Source of the DNA: Bradyrhizobium sp. WD16
Lineage (GTDB): Bacteria; Pseudomonadota; Alphaproteobacteria; Rhizobiales; Xanthobacteraceae
Assembly: GCF_024181725.1 (NCBI RefSeq)
Contig: NZ_CP028908.1
Coordinates: 5,755,501-5,819,500 of the forward strand
Direction: 5' to 3'
DNA: 64,000 nucleotides
Part shown: in pieces, positions 1 to 9,587 of the stretch
How positions within the stretch are numbered: position 1 is the first letter of the stretch
Layout of the letters: every line of letters starts with the position of its first letter
Notes under the pieces: generated by a model
Databases searched by the model: none
What the model was told of the DNA's origin: nothing
Seen by the model: only the letters and a program-made list of their open reading frames with translations
Position numbers and translations under genes: made by a program

Positions 1-2176
1 TCTGCCTGAAGCAGCGCTCGGAGAAGTCCTGTGGATAGCCACGTGCCACCATGTTGCCAACCATGCGATCGCGAAACTTGCGCACATCGCCCATGTTGCG
101 GAAAGTCGCCATGGAGCGGCGGAGCTGGTTGGCCTCGCTTGGAGTGAATTTCGCCGCCTCGATAGCGAGCCGCATCGCCTGCTCCTGGAACAACGGCACG
201 CCGAGGGTGCGCTGCAGGACATTGCGCAATTCGTCGGCCGGACCGTGGTCGGGATGCGGCGAGGGATAGTCGACCCTCTCCTGGCCGTTGCGACGGCGCA
301 GATAGGGATGGACCATGTCACCCTGGATCGGCCCCGGACGGACGATCGCGACCTCGATCACGAGGTCGTAGAATTTCTGCGGCTTGAGCCGCGGCAGCAT
401 GTTCATCTGGGCGCGGCTCTCGACCTGGAAGACGCCGATCGAATCGCCGCGCGAGAGCATGTCGTAAACGGCCTTCTCCTCCGATGGAATGGCCGTGAGA
501 TCGAGTCGCTCGCCCTTGTGCCCGGCGATCAGGTCGAAGCTCTTGCGGATGCAGGTGAGCATGCCCAACGCCAGCACATCGACCTTCATCATCCGCAGCG
601 CGTCGATATCGTCTTTGTCCCACTCGATGAAAGTACGCTCGTCCATGGCGGCATTGCCGATGGGGACGAATTCGTCGAGACGATCGCGGGTAAGGACGAA
701 GCCGCCGACATGCTGGGACAGGTGCCGGGGGAAACGCACGAGTTCTGCCGCGAGATCGACGGCGCGGCGAAGCATCGGATTGGAGGGATCCAGCCCGGCC
801 TGACGGACCTGCATGTCGTTGAGACCGTCGCCCCAGCTTCCCCACACGGTATCGGCGAGCGCCGCGGTGACGTCCTCGGTCAGGCCGAGCGCCTTGCCGA
901 CATCGCGGACGGCGCTGCGCGGCCGGTAATGAATGACGGTGGCGACGATCGCCGCCTTGTGACGGCCATAGCGGCGATAGACATATTGCATCACCTCCTC
1001 GCGTCGCGAATGCTCGAAATCGACATCGATATCCGGCGGCTCGCGCCGCTCTTCCGACACGAAGCGCTCGAACAGGAGGTCGATCTTGGTCGGATCGACC
1101 GAGGTGACGCCGAGCACGTAGCATACGGCAGAATTGGCCGCCGAGCCGCGCCCCTGACACAGAATGTTCTGGGACCGAGCATAGCTGACGATGTCGTGCA
1201 CGGTGAGAAAGTAATGTGCGTATTCGAGCCTCTCGATCAGCGCCAGCTCCTTGGCCAGGGTATCGTGCAGTTTCTGGTCGAGCCCTTGCGGAAACTGCCG
1301 GCGCGCGCCTTCCCAGGTGAGATCCTCAAGATGCTGCTGCGCGGACTTGCCCGGCGGCACCGGCTCGTCAGGGTATTGATAACGCAGATCGTCCAGCGCA
1401 AAGCGGATACGGTTCGCAAACCGCATGGTCTCGGCGATCGCCTCCGGAAAATCGCGAAACAACCGTACCATTTCGAAAGCGGGCTTGAGATGGCGCTCCG
1501 CATTGGCCTCGAGCTGCCGCCCGATGGCCTCGATGGTTGCCTTCTCCCGGATGCAGGTCAGGACATCCTGCAGCGGGCGCCGCGCCGGGTGATGGTAGAG
1601 CACGTCGTTGGTGGCGAGCAGCGGCACGTCGGCGCCATCGGCGAGGCCGGCGAGAAGCGCCAGCCGACGCCGGTCGTCTCCGCGATAAAGCAGGCTCGCC
1701 GCGAGCCACACCCCATCGGCGCCGGAGGCACGCAATCGCGCCAGCAGCGCGGCGGCAGCATCCGCGTCGAAACGATGCGGCAGCGCCAGGACCAGCAACT
1801 GTCCTTCGGCGAAGTCGATGAGATCCGCGAGCGTCAGACGGCACTCGCCCTTGGAAGCGGCACGCTTGCCGCGGGTGAGTAGCCGGCACAGCCGGCCATA
1901 GGCGGTCCGCTCGGTCGGATAGACCAGAATGTCCGGCGTTGCATCGGCGAAGACGAGGCGCGCGCCGATCAGCAGCTTCGGTTTGTAGCCAAGTTCCTCG
2001 TTGTCGAGTTCGCTATAGGCCCGCACCACGCCGGCGAGGGTGTTGTGGTCGGCGATGCCAATGGCCGAGAGCTTCAGCTTGGAGGCCTGGTGGACATAAT
2101 CCTGCGGGTGCGAGCCGCCGCGCAAGAAGGAGAAATTGGTGGTGATGCCGATCTCGGCGTAAGCAGGCGCGGTCAT
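1..2176 (-). CDS. dnaE2: Error-prone DNA polymerase DnaE2 (N-terminal part, cut by window edge)
   Basis: C-family polymerase alpha subunit that carries out translesion synthesis with ImuA and ImuB. The minus-strand frame is open from the ATG at 2176 to the window edge, giving about 725 of the 1,050-1,150 residues usual for DnaE2. The N-terminus begins [20 protein letters not shown] and runs into a PHP domain ([10 protein letters not shown]). Further on come the polymerase acidic motif [15 protein letters not shown] (near 1020-1045) and the stretch [12 protein letters not shown] typical of DnaE. Its ATG overlaps the imuB stop as ATGA, so translation is probably coupled. The gene is the last of an imuA-imuB-dnaE2 operon that very likely responds to LexA. 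The replicative paralogue DnaE1 is less likely because of the ImuAB context. Confidence 0.95.
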   Translation of the reverse strand, partial: MTAPAYAEIGITTNFSFLRGGSHPQDYVHQASKLKLSAIGIADHNTLAGVVRAYSELDNEELGYKPKLLIGARLVFADATPDILVYPTERTAYGRLCRLLTRGKRAASKGECRLTLADLIDFAEGQLLVLALPHRFDADAAAALLARLRASGADGVWLAASLLYRGDDRRRLALLAGLADGADVPLLATNDVLYHHPARRPLQDVLTCIREKATIEAIGRQLEANAERHLKPAFEMVRLFRDFPEAIAETMRFANRIRFALDDLRYQYPDEPVPPGKSAQQHLEDLTWEGARRQFPQGLDQKLHDTLAKELALIERLEYAHYFLTVHDIVSYARSQNILCQGRGSAANSAVCYVLGVTSVDPTKIDLLFERFVSEERREPPDIDVDFEHSRREEVMQYVYRRYGRHKAAIVATVIHYRPRSAVRDVGKALGLTEDVTAALADTVWGSWGDGLNDMQVRQAGLDPSNPMLRRAVDLAAELVRFPRHLSQHVGGFVLTRDRLDEFVPIGNAAMDERTFIEWDKDDIDALRMMKVDVLALGMLTCIRKSFDLIAGHKGERLDLTAIPSEEKAVYDMLSRGDSIGVFQVESRAQMNMLPRLKPQKFYDLVIEVAIVRPGPIQGDMVHPYLRRRNGQERVDYPSPHPDHGPADELRNVLQRTLGVPLFQEQAMRLAIEAAKFTPSEANQLRRSMATFRNMGDVRKFRDRMVGNMVARGYPQDFSERCFRQ

Positions 2177-3795
2177 GCGAACAGCCCGTGCACGAACCAG
2201 CGCGGCGCTTGCGCTTCGCCTCCGTCCTCGCCGCCGTAGAGCCCGTCACGATAGATCCAGAACCGCAGGCCAGCGGCGTCCTCGACGCGGAAATAATCCC
2301 GTGTTGCCGCCCCGTCCGCCCGCCACCATTCCGGCGACAGGCGCTCCGGCCCCTCCGCCCGCGCCACCACATGGCCGGCCCGCCGCCATTCGAAACGCGC
2401 TGGCGCGCCATCGGGGATTTCGGCGATCACGGCGATCGGTTCGGGCCGCTCGAACAGACGCAACGGCCGGCGCGGCGGCTCGTCCTTGATCGGGGCGGGC
2501 CAGTCCGCCTGCTCCGCGGCGGCGAGCGCGGCCTGGGCAGGCACCGCCTCCTCAGCACGTTCGGGAATATGACTGTCGCGCGGCAGATGCACCTCGATGC
2601 GCGCGCCGCCGATCCGCGCGGCGATACAGTCGACCAGCGCAGCGACCTCGTCGCTGTCATGGGCCTGGCTGTCGAGATCGCGCTGCTCAGTGACCACCGT
2701 CTCGACCCGGCTCGCCGACAGTCGGATCAGATCGAAGCCGAAACCCGGATCGAGCGGATCGGCGAGCGCGTCGAGGCGTTCGCGAAACAGCCGCGCCATG
2801 GTCGCAGTACGCGTCACTGGGCGACCGGCATCGAGCGTGATGGTGCGCACGACGCCATCGGTGCGGAAGAAACTCGCCTCCAGCCGGCGCGCGCCCTTGG
2901 CCTGACGCTGCATGGCATCGACCAGCATGGCGCCGAGGCGGTCGAGGGTCGCCGCGATGACTCCATCGGAGGCAACCGGCTCGGCAAAACGCTTCTCCAC
3001 CAGGTAATCCGGCGCCGGCTTGCGCGGCGAGATCGGCGCGTCGCCGTCCCCCAGCGCCTGCCGCAGCAGCGCGGTGAAGGCGGCGCCGAACCGCGCCGTG
3101 ATCTCATGGGACTCGCGCGCCGCCACCTCCCCGATGGTCTTCAGCCCGGCACGACGCAGGCCGCGGATCACCGTGTCCTCGGTGCCGAGCGCCACCACCG
3201 CCAGCCCCGCGACGGCGGCCGCCTCCTTGCCTTCAGGCACGATCCGGCCGGGAGCGGCGCGCGCCACGGTGCGGGCACAGACCGGCGTCGAGGCCACCGC
3301 GGCCGTGACGGCAAAGCCCTGGCGGACCAGCAACGCGGATAATTTCCGCAACAATTCGGCTTCGCCGCCAAACAGATGGGCGCAGCCGGTGATGTCGAGA
3401 AACAGGCCATGGGGCGGATCGAGCGCCACCAGCGGCGTGAAGCGATCGCACCAGTCGGCAACGGCATTCAGCGTCCGCAGATCGGCATCTTCATCGGCGT
3501 CAAAGACGCGCAGATCGGGGCAGATCGCCCGCGCATTGGCGAGTGGCATGCCGATGGTCAGACCGATGGCCATGGCTTCGGAGTCGCAGGCCGTCAGGCG
3601 CAGCGCATTGTTCTCCTTCGCCACCACCACCCAGGGAGCTGGCGACGGCGAAGAGAATAATGGAGGCGAGGCGTCAGCCGGCGCGGCGCCAGATTGCATC
3701 GCGGCCCGGGCGAGCTGCCGCCGCAGCCGGTCGATCGGAAGGAAGGGCAGACGCAGACTGAGAATACGTCGCCGGTTCACGGAAGAGACACTCAT
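2173..3795 (-). CDS. imuB: ImuB, Y-family polymerase-like mutasome protein
   Basis: 540-residue Y-family-like protein that links DnaE2 to the sliding clamp during induced mutagenesis. The start ([20 protein letters not shown]) has the Y-family fold signature but lacks the catalytic DxD/FF motif of active Pol IV/V, as is known for ImuB. In the palm, [11 protein letters not shown] replaces the catalytic SxDE region. Near residue 450 the segment [12 protein letters not shown] resembles a beta-clamp binding motif, and the protein ends in WFVHGLFA, a common ImuB tail. The start overlaps imuA by 122 bp and the stop overlaps dnaE2 by 4 bp, so the three genes form one tight operon. Catalytic inactivity is inferred from the missing residues. 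Confidence 0.95.
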   Translation of the reverse strand: MSVSSVNRRRILSLRLPFLPIDRLRRQLARAAMQSGAAPADASPPLFSSPSPAPWVVVAKENNALRLTACDSEAMAIGLTIGMPLANARAICPDLRVFDADEDADLRTLNAVADWCDRFTPLVALDPPHGLFLDITGCAHLFGGEAELLRKLSALLVRQGFAVTAAVASTPVCARTVARAAPGRIVPEGKEAAAVAGLAVVALGTEDTVIRGLRRAGLKTIGEVAARESHEITARFGAAFTALLRQALGDGDAPISPRKPAPDYLVEKRFAEPVASDGVIAATLDRLGAMLVDAMQRQAKGARRLEASFFRTDGVVRTITLDAGRPVTRTATMARLFRERLDALADPLDPGFGFDLIRLSASRVETVVTEQRDLDSQAHDSDEVAALVDCIAARIGGARIEVHLPRDSHIPERAEEAVPAQAALAAAEQADWPAPIKDEPPRRPLRLFERPEPIAVIAEIPDGAPARFEWRRAGHVVARAEGPERLSPEWWRADGAATRDYFRVEDAAGLRFWIYRDGLYGGEDGGEAQAPRWFVHGLFA

Positions 3796-4498
3796 GACAA
3801 TTCCATTCCATGATCCACTGGCCGGTCTGGCCGTGACGATTGCGAACCAGGGCGGCTTCGAGCACCGGGCTGCCCCAGGCCTCGCGCAGCGAGGTGACGG
3901 GAGAACGCGCGCTGCGCACCACCCAGCGCGTCTCGGCGGTGCTGGCGGCGGGCTGCGCCACGCTGCGCAACAGAAAACAGGTCACGCCGGAGGCCTGGGC
4001 GGCGAGCGTCAGCTTGCGGCTGGCGACGAGATCGAGCAGGCGCGTCTCGCCCCAGGCATCCATGACCACGGCGCCCAGCGCGTCGCAGGCCAGCGCATCG
4101 GCGGCGACCCGCAGCGCCGTGGCGATATCCTGGGCCCGCACCGTGATGACCCGGCGCGGATCGAGCCCGAGTTCGGAAAAACCCTGCATCGACAATGCGC
4201 CCTGCTCCCGGGCGAGGAAGTCCTGGCGGACCCAGAGCAGCGGCCGGTGCAGGGCGGCGCGCCAGGCGAGGCCGGCGGCGAAACCGCTCGCCGCCGCATT
4301 GTACCGGCCTTCCATGGCGAAGACCTCGTGCAGCGCCCCGCGCACGAGCCCGCCCTGCAGGACGCTGTCCGCCGCCGCATGGCCGAGCGGCCGGCGCGCC
4401 GCCGACGTCGGCTGCAGGCCCGCGGCCTCGAGCCGGCTGATGGTTCCCCGCAGGGACGCAAGGGTGGACGCAAGGGTGCGTGTGCGCGCGCTGGTCAT
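3674..4498 (-). CDS. imuA: ImuA, RecA/SulA-like mutasome protein
   Basis: 274-residue ImuA, a RecA-fold partner of ImuB and DnaE2 in SOS mutagenesis. Family-typical stretches are LQGGLVRGALHEVFAMEG near residue 50 and the strand LGAVVMDAWG in the middle. No full Walker A lysine motif is seen, as usual in this family. It is the first gene of the imuA-imuB-dnaE2 operon and begins 60 bp from a perfect alphaproteobacterial LexA box. Its last 40 residues are rich in Ala, Arg and Pro and are encoded in the region shared with imuB. Confidence 0.92.
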   Translation of the reverse strand: MTSARTRTLASTLASLRGTISRLEAAGLQPTSAARRPLGHAAADSVLQGGLVRGALHEVFAMEGRYNAAASGFAAGLAWRAALHRPLLWVRQDFLAREQGALSMQGFSELGLDPRRVITVRAQDIATALRVAADALACDALGAVVMDAWGETRLLDLVASRKLTLAAQASGVTCFLLRSVAQPAASTAETRWVVRSARSPVTSLREAWGSPVLEAALVRNRHGQTGQWIMEWNCHECLFREPATYSQSASALPSDRPAAAAARPGRDAIWRRAG

Positions 4499-4558
4499 TG
4501 CGCCGCTCCTCGAATGGGCCGCCGGATCACCAGTTCATAACCAATGACCCCGCCAATT

Positions 4559-4573
4559 GTTCATGATATGTTC
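4559..4573. promoter_or_regulatory. LexA (SOS) box, GTTC-N7-GTTC
   Basis: The sequence GTTCATGATATGTTC is an exact match to the direct-repeat SOS box known for alphaproteobacterial LexA. It lies 61 bp upstream of the imuA ATG (minus strand) and 155 bp upstream of the udgX ATG (plus strand), in the only gap between the two. It can be read as controlling imuA-imuB-dnaE2 and possibly udgX as well. Confidence 0.85.
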
Positions 4574-4727
4574 TTATATAAGACCAAGGCGGCCGGCGGA
4601 GTCAAGGCGCTTTCCAGCCGCCGGACCGCAGCGCCGGCGGCGGAACTTCGCCAGGGCGTCGCCGATTGGTGCGACGATAAAGCGAGCGCCTGCCCAACGC
4701 CCTGCCGCCGCCAACAAGGAGCCGGTG

Positions 4728-5366
4728 ATGCCGTCATCGCGATCGCGCGCCGCAGCCGCGCTGGAGGACCTACGGCAGGAGGCGCGAGCCTGCCGTGCCT
4801 GTCCGCTGTGGAAAAACGCCACCCAGACGGTGTTCGGCGAGGGCCCGGCGCCTGCCCCGGTGATGATGGTCGGTGAACAACCCGGCGACAAGGAAGACCT
4901 CGCCGGCAAGCCCTTCATCGGCCCCGCCGGGCTGATGCTCGACCGCGCGCTGGAGGAGGCGCAGATCGACCGCGACAAGGTCTACGTCACCAATGCGGTG
5001 AAGCACTTCAAATTCGTGCCCCGCGGCAAGCTGCGGCTGCACCAGAAACCGGCGACGCCGGAGATCAGGGCCTGCCGCCAGTGGTACGAGCGCGAGCGCG
5101 CCACGGTGAAACCGAAGCTCGTCGTCGCCCTGGGCGCCACCGCGGCGCAAAGCGTGCTCGGCAAGATCACGCCGATCAACCGCAACCGCGGCCGCCTGAT
5201 CGCGATCGACGACGGCGCCCAGGCCTTGGTGACGGTGCACCCGTCCTACCTGCTGCGCCTGCCGGACGAAGCCTCACGGGCGCGCGAATATGCCCGCTTC
5301 CTCGACGACCTGAAGCTCGTCAGTGATTTCCTGCAGAACGGCCGCCGCGGCGCCGATGCGGCGTGA
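4728..5366 (+). CDS. udgX: UdgX-type uracil-DNA glycosylase
   Basis: 212-residue member of the family 4-like uracil-DNA glycosylases, which remove uracil from DNA. Motif A is GEQPGDKED (49-57), and the C-terminal motif is HPSYLLR. An inserted loop GKLRLHQKP (100-108) matches the UdgX-specific KRRIH-type loop; His105 would be the residue known in mycobacterial UdgX to form a covalent bond with the abasic site. Cys22 and Cys25 are probable iron-sulfur ligands. The ATG at 4728 was chosen over in-frame starts further upstream because AAGGAG sits 6-7 bp before it and the conserved domain starts just after. It diverges from imuA across a LexA box, so SOS control is likely but not shown. Confidence 0.9.
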   Translation: MPSSRSRAAAALEDLRQEARACRACPLWKNATQTVFGEGPAPAPVMMVGEQPGDKEDLAGKPFIGPAGLMLDRALEEAQIDRDKVYVTNAVKHFKFVPRGKLRLHQKPATPEIRACRQWYERERATVKPKLVVALGATAAQSVLGKITPINRNRGRLIAIDDGAQALVTVHPSYLLRLPDEASRAREYARFLDDLKLVSDFLQNGRRGADAA

Positions 5367-5419
5367 GGCGATTCGCCAGATGAGACGCCGGATGAACGCT
5401 GACTTGCCTGGGTGATGGC

Positions 5420-6589
5420 TCACGCCGCCAGCGTCGTCTCGACGAGGCGGATCCAGTACGAGGTGCCGTAGAGAATGGCCTCGTCGTTGAAGTCGTAGGC
5501 GGGGTGATGCAGGCCGGCGCTGTCGCCGTTGCCGACGAAGATGAAGGCGCCCGGCCGCGCCTGGAGCATATAGGCGAAATCCTCCGCCCCCATGATCGGG
5601 GTGGTGTCGGCCACCACCTGGGTGCCGCCGGCGATCTCGTTCGCCACCCGCAGCGCGTTGTCGGTCTCCGCGTCGTGATTGACCAGCACCGGATAACCCT
5701 CGGCGATGTCGGCCTCGATGCGGGTGCCGGTGAGCTGGGCAACGCCCGCCGCCACTTCGCGCACCCGCTGCTTGATCAGGTCGCGCACGCCGCCGTCGAG
5801 GGCGCGGATGGTGCCGAGCAGTTCCGCGGTCTGCGGGATCACGTTGGTGGTATGGCCGGCATGGAAGCTGCAGATCGACACCACCGCGGACTTGAGCGGG
5901 TCGATGGTGCGCGAGACGATGGACTGCAGCGCGGTGACGAGCTGGGCGCCGGCATGCAGCGAATCGACGCCCTTGTGCGGCATGGCGGCATGGGCGCCCT
6001 TGCCCTCGATGGTGATCCGCAGCTCGTCCATGGAGGCCATCATGGCGCCGGGCCGGATGGCGAAGCTGCCGAGCGCCAGGCCCGGGATGTTGTGCATGCC
6101 GTAGACCTGGTCGATGGCGAAGCGTTCCATCAGCCCGTCCTTGATCATGGCCGCGGCGCCGGCACCGCCCTCCTCGGCCGGCTGGAAGATCACCACCGCC
6201 TCGCCGGCGAAATTGCGGGTCTCGGCGAGATAACGCGCGGCGCCGAGCAGCATGCTGGTGTGGCCGTCATGGCCGCAGGCGTGCATCTTGCCGGGCGTCG
6301 TCGAGCGATATGGCAGGCCGGTGAGTTCCTCCACCGGCAGCGCGTCCATGTCGGCGCGCAGGCCGATGCCGCGCAGCGTAGCCGCCGGGCGCCGGCCGCG
6401 AATGACGCCGACCACGCCGGTGCGGCCCAATCCGGTCACCACCTCGTCGCAGCCGAACGCGCGCAGCCGCTCGGCGACGAAGGCCGAGGTGCGGTCGAGA
6501 TCGTACATCAGCTCGGGGTGGGCGTGGAGATCGCGGCGCCAGGCGGCGAGGTCCGGCTGCAATTCGGCAACGCGATTGACGATCGGCAT
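5420..6589 (-). CDS. M20D amidohydrolase (hippurate hydrolase-like)
   Basis: 389-residue zinc-dependent M20D amidohydrolase, a family that cleaves N-acyl amino acids such as hippurate or indole-acetyl-amino acids. Metal-site motifs are HACGHDGH (His103, Cys105, His107), QPAEEGG (Glu139/140) and GMHNIPG, with a late catalytic motif MGAEDFAYML. The start at 6589 has AGGGA 7-8 bp upstream; a longer open frame to 6727 lacks conserved sequence. It diverges from the GMC oxidoreductase gene. It resembles the enzyme at 59330-60499 in length and motifs. The substrate cannot be told from sequence. Confidence 0.9.
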   Translation of the reverse strand: MPIVNRVAELQPDLAAWRRDLHAHPELMYDLDRTSAFVAERLRAFGCDEVVTGLGRTGVVGVIRGRRPAATLRGIGLRADMDALPVEELTGLPYRSTTPGKMHACGHDGHTSMLLGAARYLAETRNFAGEAVVIFQPAEEGGAGAAAMIKDGLMERFAIDQVYGMHNIPGLALGSFAIRPGAMMASMDELRITIEGKGAHAAMPHKGVDSLHAGAQLVTALQSIVSRTIDPLKSAVVSICSFHAGHTTNVIPQTAELLGTIRALDGGVRDLIKQRVREVAAGVAQLTGTRIEADIAEGYPVLVNHDAETDNALRVANEIAGGTQVVADTTPIMGAEDFAYMLQARPGAFIFVGNGDSAGLHHPAYDFNDEAILYGTSYWIRLVETTLAA

Positions 6590-6797
6590 GTTTTGTCCCT
6601 TGAGCTCGGATCCTGCGTCGCGAGCTGCGGCGCGCAGAATGCAGAATAATGCAGCGGGCAGCCTAACATGCCGAGGCCGCCGGCCCAAGCCTTGGAAAGA
6701 GCAAAACAATTTGGCGCCGTGCCGCAAATTCAGGCGCTGTACAGCACGACGCGCCGGCGCTATGGCAACCGGAACAACAGCAACACGTCAATCGGGA

Positions 6798-8429
6798 ATG
6801 GAAATGCCGGGGGCCATCGAGGGGGATTTCGACTACATCGTCGTCGGCGCCGGCACCGCCGGCTGCATCGTCGCCAACCGCCTGTCGGCCGATCCCCGCC
6901 GCAGGGTGCTGCTGCTAGAGGCCGGCGGCCGCGACAACTGGATCTGGTTTCACATCCCGGTCGGCTACCTCTTCGCCATCGGCAATCCGCGCTCGGACTG
7001 GATGTTCCGCACCGAGCCCGAACCCGGCCTCAACGGCCGCTCGCTGGCCTATCCCCGCGGCAAGGTGATCGGCGGCTCGTCCGCCATCAACGCCATGATC
7101 TCGATGCGCGGTCAGGCCGCCGACTACGATCATTGGCGCCAGCTCGGGCTCGCCGGCTGGGGCTGGGAGGACGTGCTGCCCGCCTTCCGCCGCCTCGAGG
7201 ATCACTTCCTCGGCGCGAGCGAGCATCATGGCATCGGCGGCGGCTGGCGCATCGAGGCGCCGCGGCTGTCCTGGCAGGTGCTCGACACCGTGGCCGATGC
7301 CGCGGCGCAGATGGGCATCCGGCGCACCGCCGATTTCAACACCGGCGACAACGAAGGCATCGGCTATTTCCACGTCAACCAGAAGCGCGGCCGGCGCTGG
7401 TCGTCGGCACGCGGCTTCCTCAAGCCCGCCCTGGGCCGCCCCAACCTGCGGCTCGAGACCGGCGTGCTCGCCGACCGCCTGATCATCGAGAACGGCCGCG
7501 CGGTGGGCGTGCGCTTCATCCAGGACGGCGTGCCGCGCGAGGCCCGCGCCAGGGGCGAGGTCGTCCTGTGCTCGGGCTCGATCGGCTCGGTCCAGGTGCT
7601 GCTGCGCTCGGGCGTCGGCCCGCAGCAATTCCTCGCTGCCGCCGGCATCGACCCCGTCGTCGCCCGCGACGGCGTCGGCCGCAACCTCCAGGACCATCTC
7701 CAGCAGCGCGCGATCTACAAGGTCCACGGCATCCGCACGCTCAACGAGACCTACTGGTCGCTGGCGCGCCGCGGCCTGATGGGCCTCGACTACCTGCTGC
7801 GCCGCCGCGGCCCCCTGACCATGGCGCCGTCCCAGCTCGGCATCTTCACCCGCTCCGATCCGCGCCAGGAGCGCGCCAACATCCAGTTTCACGTCCAGCC
7901 GCTGTCGCTCGACAAGTTCGGCGATCCGCTGCATCGCTTTGCGGCGATCACGGTCGCGGCCTGCAACCTGCGGCCGACCTCGCGCGGCGTCATCCGCCTG
8001 CGCGACGCACGGCCCGACAGCGCGCCGATCATCGCCCCGAATTATCTCGCCACGCCGGAAGACCGCCAGGTCGCCGCCGACGCGATCCGCGTCACCCGCC
8101 GCCTGATGAAGCAGCCGGCGCTCGCCCCCTATACGCCGGAGGAATATCTGCCGGGGCCGGGCGTCGGCGACGACGATGCTTCGCTCGCCAAGGCCGCCGG
8201 CGATATCGGCACCACCATCTTCCACCCGGTCGGCACCGCCAGGATGGGCCGCCCCGACGATCCGCTCGCCGTGGTCGACGAGCGGCTGCGGGTGTTCGGC
8301 GTCGCGGGCCTGCGGGTGATCGATGCCTCGATCATGCCGACCATCACCTCGGGCAACACCAACACGCCAACCGCGATGATCGCCGAGAAGGGATCGGCGA
8401 TGATGATCGAGGACGCGCGGCAGGCGTAA
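6798..8429 (+). CDS. GMC-family FAD oxidoreductase (choline dehydrogenase-like)
   Basis: 543-residue GMC oxidoreductase that would oxidise an alcohol with FAD. The dinucleotide fold is at the start (VVGAGTAGCIVANRL, residues 15-29). GMC signature 1 is YPRGKVIGGSSAINAM, and the catalytic pair lies near His476 (HPVGTARMG) and Asn520 (SGNTNTPT). The start is uncertain: ATG at 6798 or 6804; a longer frame upstream has no conserved sequence. The last 38 codons are duplicated almost exactly at 9354-9477 and 23836-23958, outside any gene. The substrate is unknown; BetA itself is unlikely because no betaine genes are nearby. Confidence 0.93.
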   Translation: MEMPGAIEGDFDYIVVGAGTAGCIVANRLSADPRRRVLLLEAGGRDNWIWFHIPVGYLFAIGNPRSDWMFRTEPEPGLNGRSLAYPRGKVIGGSSAINAMISMRGQAADYDHWRQLGLAGWGWEDVLPAFRRLEDHFLGASEHHGIGGGWRIEAPRLSWQVLDTVADAAAQMGIRRTADFNTGDNEGIGYFHVNQKRGRRWSSARGFLKPALGRPNLRLETGVLADRLIIENGRAVGVRFIQDGVPREARARGEVVLCSGSIGSVQVLLRSGVGPQQFLAAAGIDPVVARDGVGRNLQDHLQQRAIYKVHGIRTLNETYWSLARRGLMGLDYLLRRRGPLTMAPSQLGIFTRSDPRQERANIQFHVQPLSLDKFGDPLHRFAAITVAACNLRPTSRGVIRLRDARPDSAPIIAPNYLATPEDRQVAADAIRVTRRLMKQPALAPYTPEEYLPGPGVGDDDASLAKAAGDIGTTIFHPVGTARMGRPDDPLAVVDERLRVFGVAGLRVIDASIMPTITSGNTNTPTAMIAEKGSAMMIEDARQA

Positions 8430-8438
8430 GTCTGCGGT
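8315..8438 (+). repeat. GMC 3'-end repeat, copy A (inside the intact gene)
   Basis: The last 115 bp of the GMC gene plus 9 bp recur at 9354-9477 (copy B) and 23836-23958 (copy C). Copies A and C differ at about four of 123 bases. Copy A is the only one joined to a whole gene, so it is the likely source or original attachment point. Confidence 0.85.
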
Positions 8439-8452
8439 CTCCGTGGCCTGGG

Positions 8453-8531
8453 CGGCCATCGCCTGCATCAGCCCGATCGAGATGGAACTAAAAGCGGGCT
8501 GAACCCTGTCCATTTTTTCGGGGGAAGATCA
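8453..8531 (+). mobile_element. Remnant of the right end of an IS3-family element
   Basis: These 79 bp match the last 78 bp of the complete IS3 element (10716-10793) with few changes and one indel. In the transposase frame they encode ISPIEMELKAG and a stop, against ISPIAMELKAA in the complete copy, followed by the same terminal repeat ending in GGGGGAAGATCA. The rest of this older copy is gone. It starts 23 bp after the GMC stop codon. Confidence 0.85.
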
Positions 8532-8610
8532 CGCCGGTCACGAGACTGCGACTTATCTGGCGCACGTCATTCAAATGCATCACATTAGCGGCGAAATATG
8601 GGAGCTCGCC

Positions 8611-8919
8611 ATGACTTCGAATGCCCTCGTCCAAACCCGCATAGATGCGGACGTGAAGGAAAAGGCCACCGCGATTCTGGAAAATATGGGTCTCACTGTA
8701 TCCGACGCCGTGAGGATCCTGCTGACGCGCACGGCCAACGAAGGGATGCTTCCGCTCGAGCTCGTGCGCAACAGCCAAGCCTACGATAGCTGGTTCCGTG
8801 AGAAGGTGCGCCAGGCGCTGGCGGACACCCGGCCCGATCTTGATGATTCAGAGGTCGAAAAGCATTTCGCGCAACGCCGCGCCGCTGCGCTTCGAAAAGC
8901 GGCGGAACAAAAACGGTGA
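8611..8919 (+). CDS. RelB/DinJ-family antitoxin
   Basis: 102-residue ribbon-helix-helix antitoxin. The N-terminus (VQTRIDADVKEKATAILENM then LTVSDAVRILLTR) is typical of RelB/DinJ: a DNA-binding strand and two helices. The charged C-terminus (EVEKHFAQRRAAALRKA) would wrap the toxin. The ATG at 8611 has GGGAG 6 bp upstream; the longer frame from 8575 lacks this. It overlaps the toxin frame by 4 bp (GTGA). The partner toxin carries an in-frame stop, so this antitoxin may now act alone as a repressor. Confidence 0.88.
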   Translation: MTSNALVQTRIDADVKEKATAILENMGLTVSDAVRILLTRTANEGMLPLELVRNSQAYDSWFREKVRQALADTRPDLDDSEVEKHFAQRRAAALRKAAEQKR

Positions 8920-9212
8920 AGCTCGTCTGATCGCGCCACGCGCGGTCCGATCGCGACGGTATCTTCAGCTACATCGACGCCGAGAATCCTCGTGCCGCGA
9001 TTCATGTTGACGAACAGATCGCCGATGCTGCGCGGCGCTTGCTCGACTTTCCCGAAAGCGGTCGACCCGGGCGTGTCGCTGGCACGCGCGAACTGGTCAT
9101 CTCGCGCACGCCCTACGTCGCGGCCTACCTGGTCGACAGCGATACCGTTCGCATCCTGCGCGTGCTTCATGGCGCGCAGATGTGGCCCGACGAACTCACC
9201 AACGACGATTAA
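8916..9212 (+). pseudogene. RelE/ParE-family toxin with nonsense codon at position 5
   Basis: Reading from the GTG at 8916 gives VKLV-stop-SRHARSDRDGIFSY and on to VRILRVLHGAQMWPDE, ending at TAA 9212. This is a 99-codon RelE/ParE-type toxin frame (beta strand, two helices, then the ISRTPYVAAYLV sheet and a C-terminal RVLHGAQ) with one internal TGA at 8928-8930. Related toxins usually have Trp at this place (WSxxA), so TGG to TGA is the likely change. All 93 codons after the stop are open. No good ATG/GTG restart with a ribosome site is seen before the middle of the protein. The toxin is probably inactive unless TGA is read through. Confidence 0.82.
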
Positions 9213-9254
9213 GGCCGACTTTGTACAGAACCCTTGTCGGGGCGAGTGCGGTTT

Positions 9255-9520
9255 GACGACATTGTCGGTCGCGTGGACCGGGGCTGGTTCCCTTCTGCGG
9301 CTTTTCTCGCCGCTTCGGGGATTATGCAGCGACACAGTTCAGCTTACAGTCCCGGTGATCGATGCCTCGATCGTGCCCACCATCACCTCTGGCAACACCA
9401 ACACGCCGACCGCCATGATCGCCGAGAAGGATCAGCGATGATGATCGAGGACGCGCGGCAGGCATAAGTCTGCGCCCCTTCCCCCTCCCCGCGCGCTCGT
9501 CGCCTCGCCCCACGAAAGCG
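9255..9520 (+). repeat. Composite direct repeat, copy B (R segment plus GMC 3' end)
   Basis: About 266 bp in two parts. 9255-9353 is a segment (R) also found at 23737-23835. 9354-9477 is a copy of the GMC gene's last 38 codons ([19 protein letters not shown]) with a 1-bp deletion after GAGAAGG that shifts the frame. The tail to 9520 is C-rich. The match to copy C runs through all parts, so the composite moved or was duplicated as a unit. The IS3 element begins 9 bp downstream. Confidence 0.85.
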
Positions 9521-9587
9521 CTATCGCATGAACCTCCTCCGAATTGATGGACACCTGTAGTAGGCTCAGAGAGCCAGGAGGTGTCGG

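Noticed and set aside
245-1882. 545-codon plus-strand open frame
   Set aside because: It is antisense to dnaE2, has no ribosome site or domain, and is rich in Arg, Asp, His and Gly as expected from the high-GC third positions of the opposite gene.
8928-8930. TGA as a selenocysteine codon in the toxin
   Set aside because: No selenocysteine insertion hairpin is apparent, and the family has Trp at this position, so a simple TGG to TGA mutation is more likely.
8781-9335. 184-codon minus-strand frame over the toxin and repeat B
   Set aside because: It runs antisense through the antitoxin and toxin and into the repeat. The start [19 protein letters not shown] is shared with repeat C only because both copies carry the R segment.
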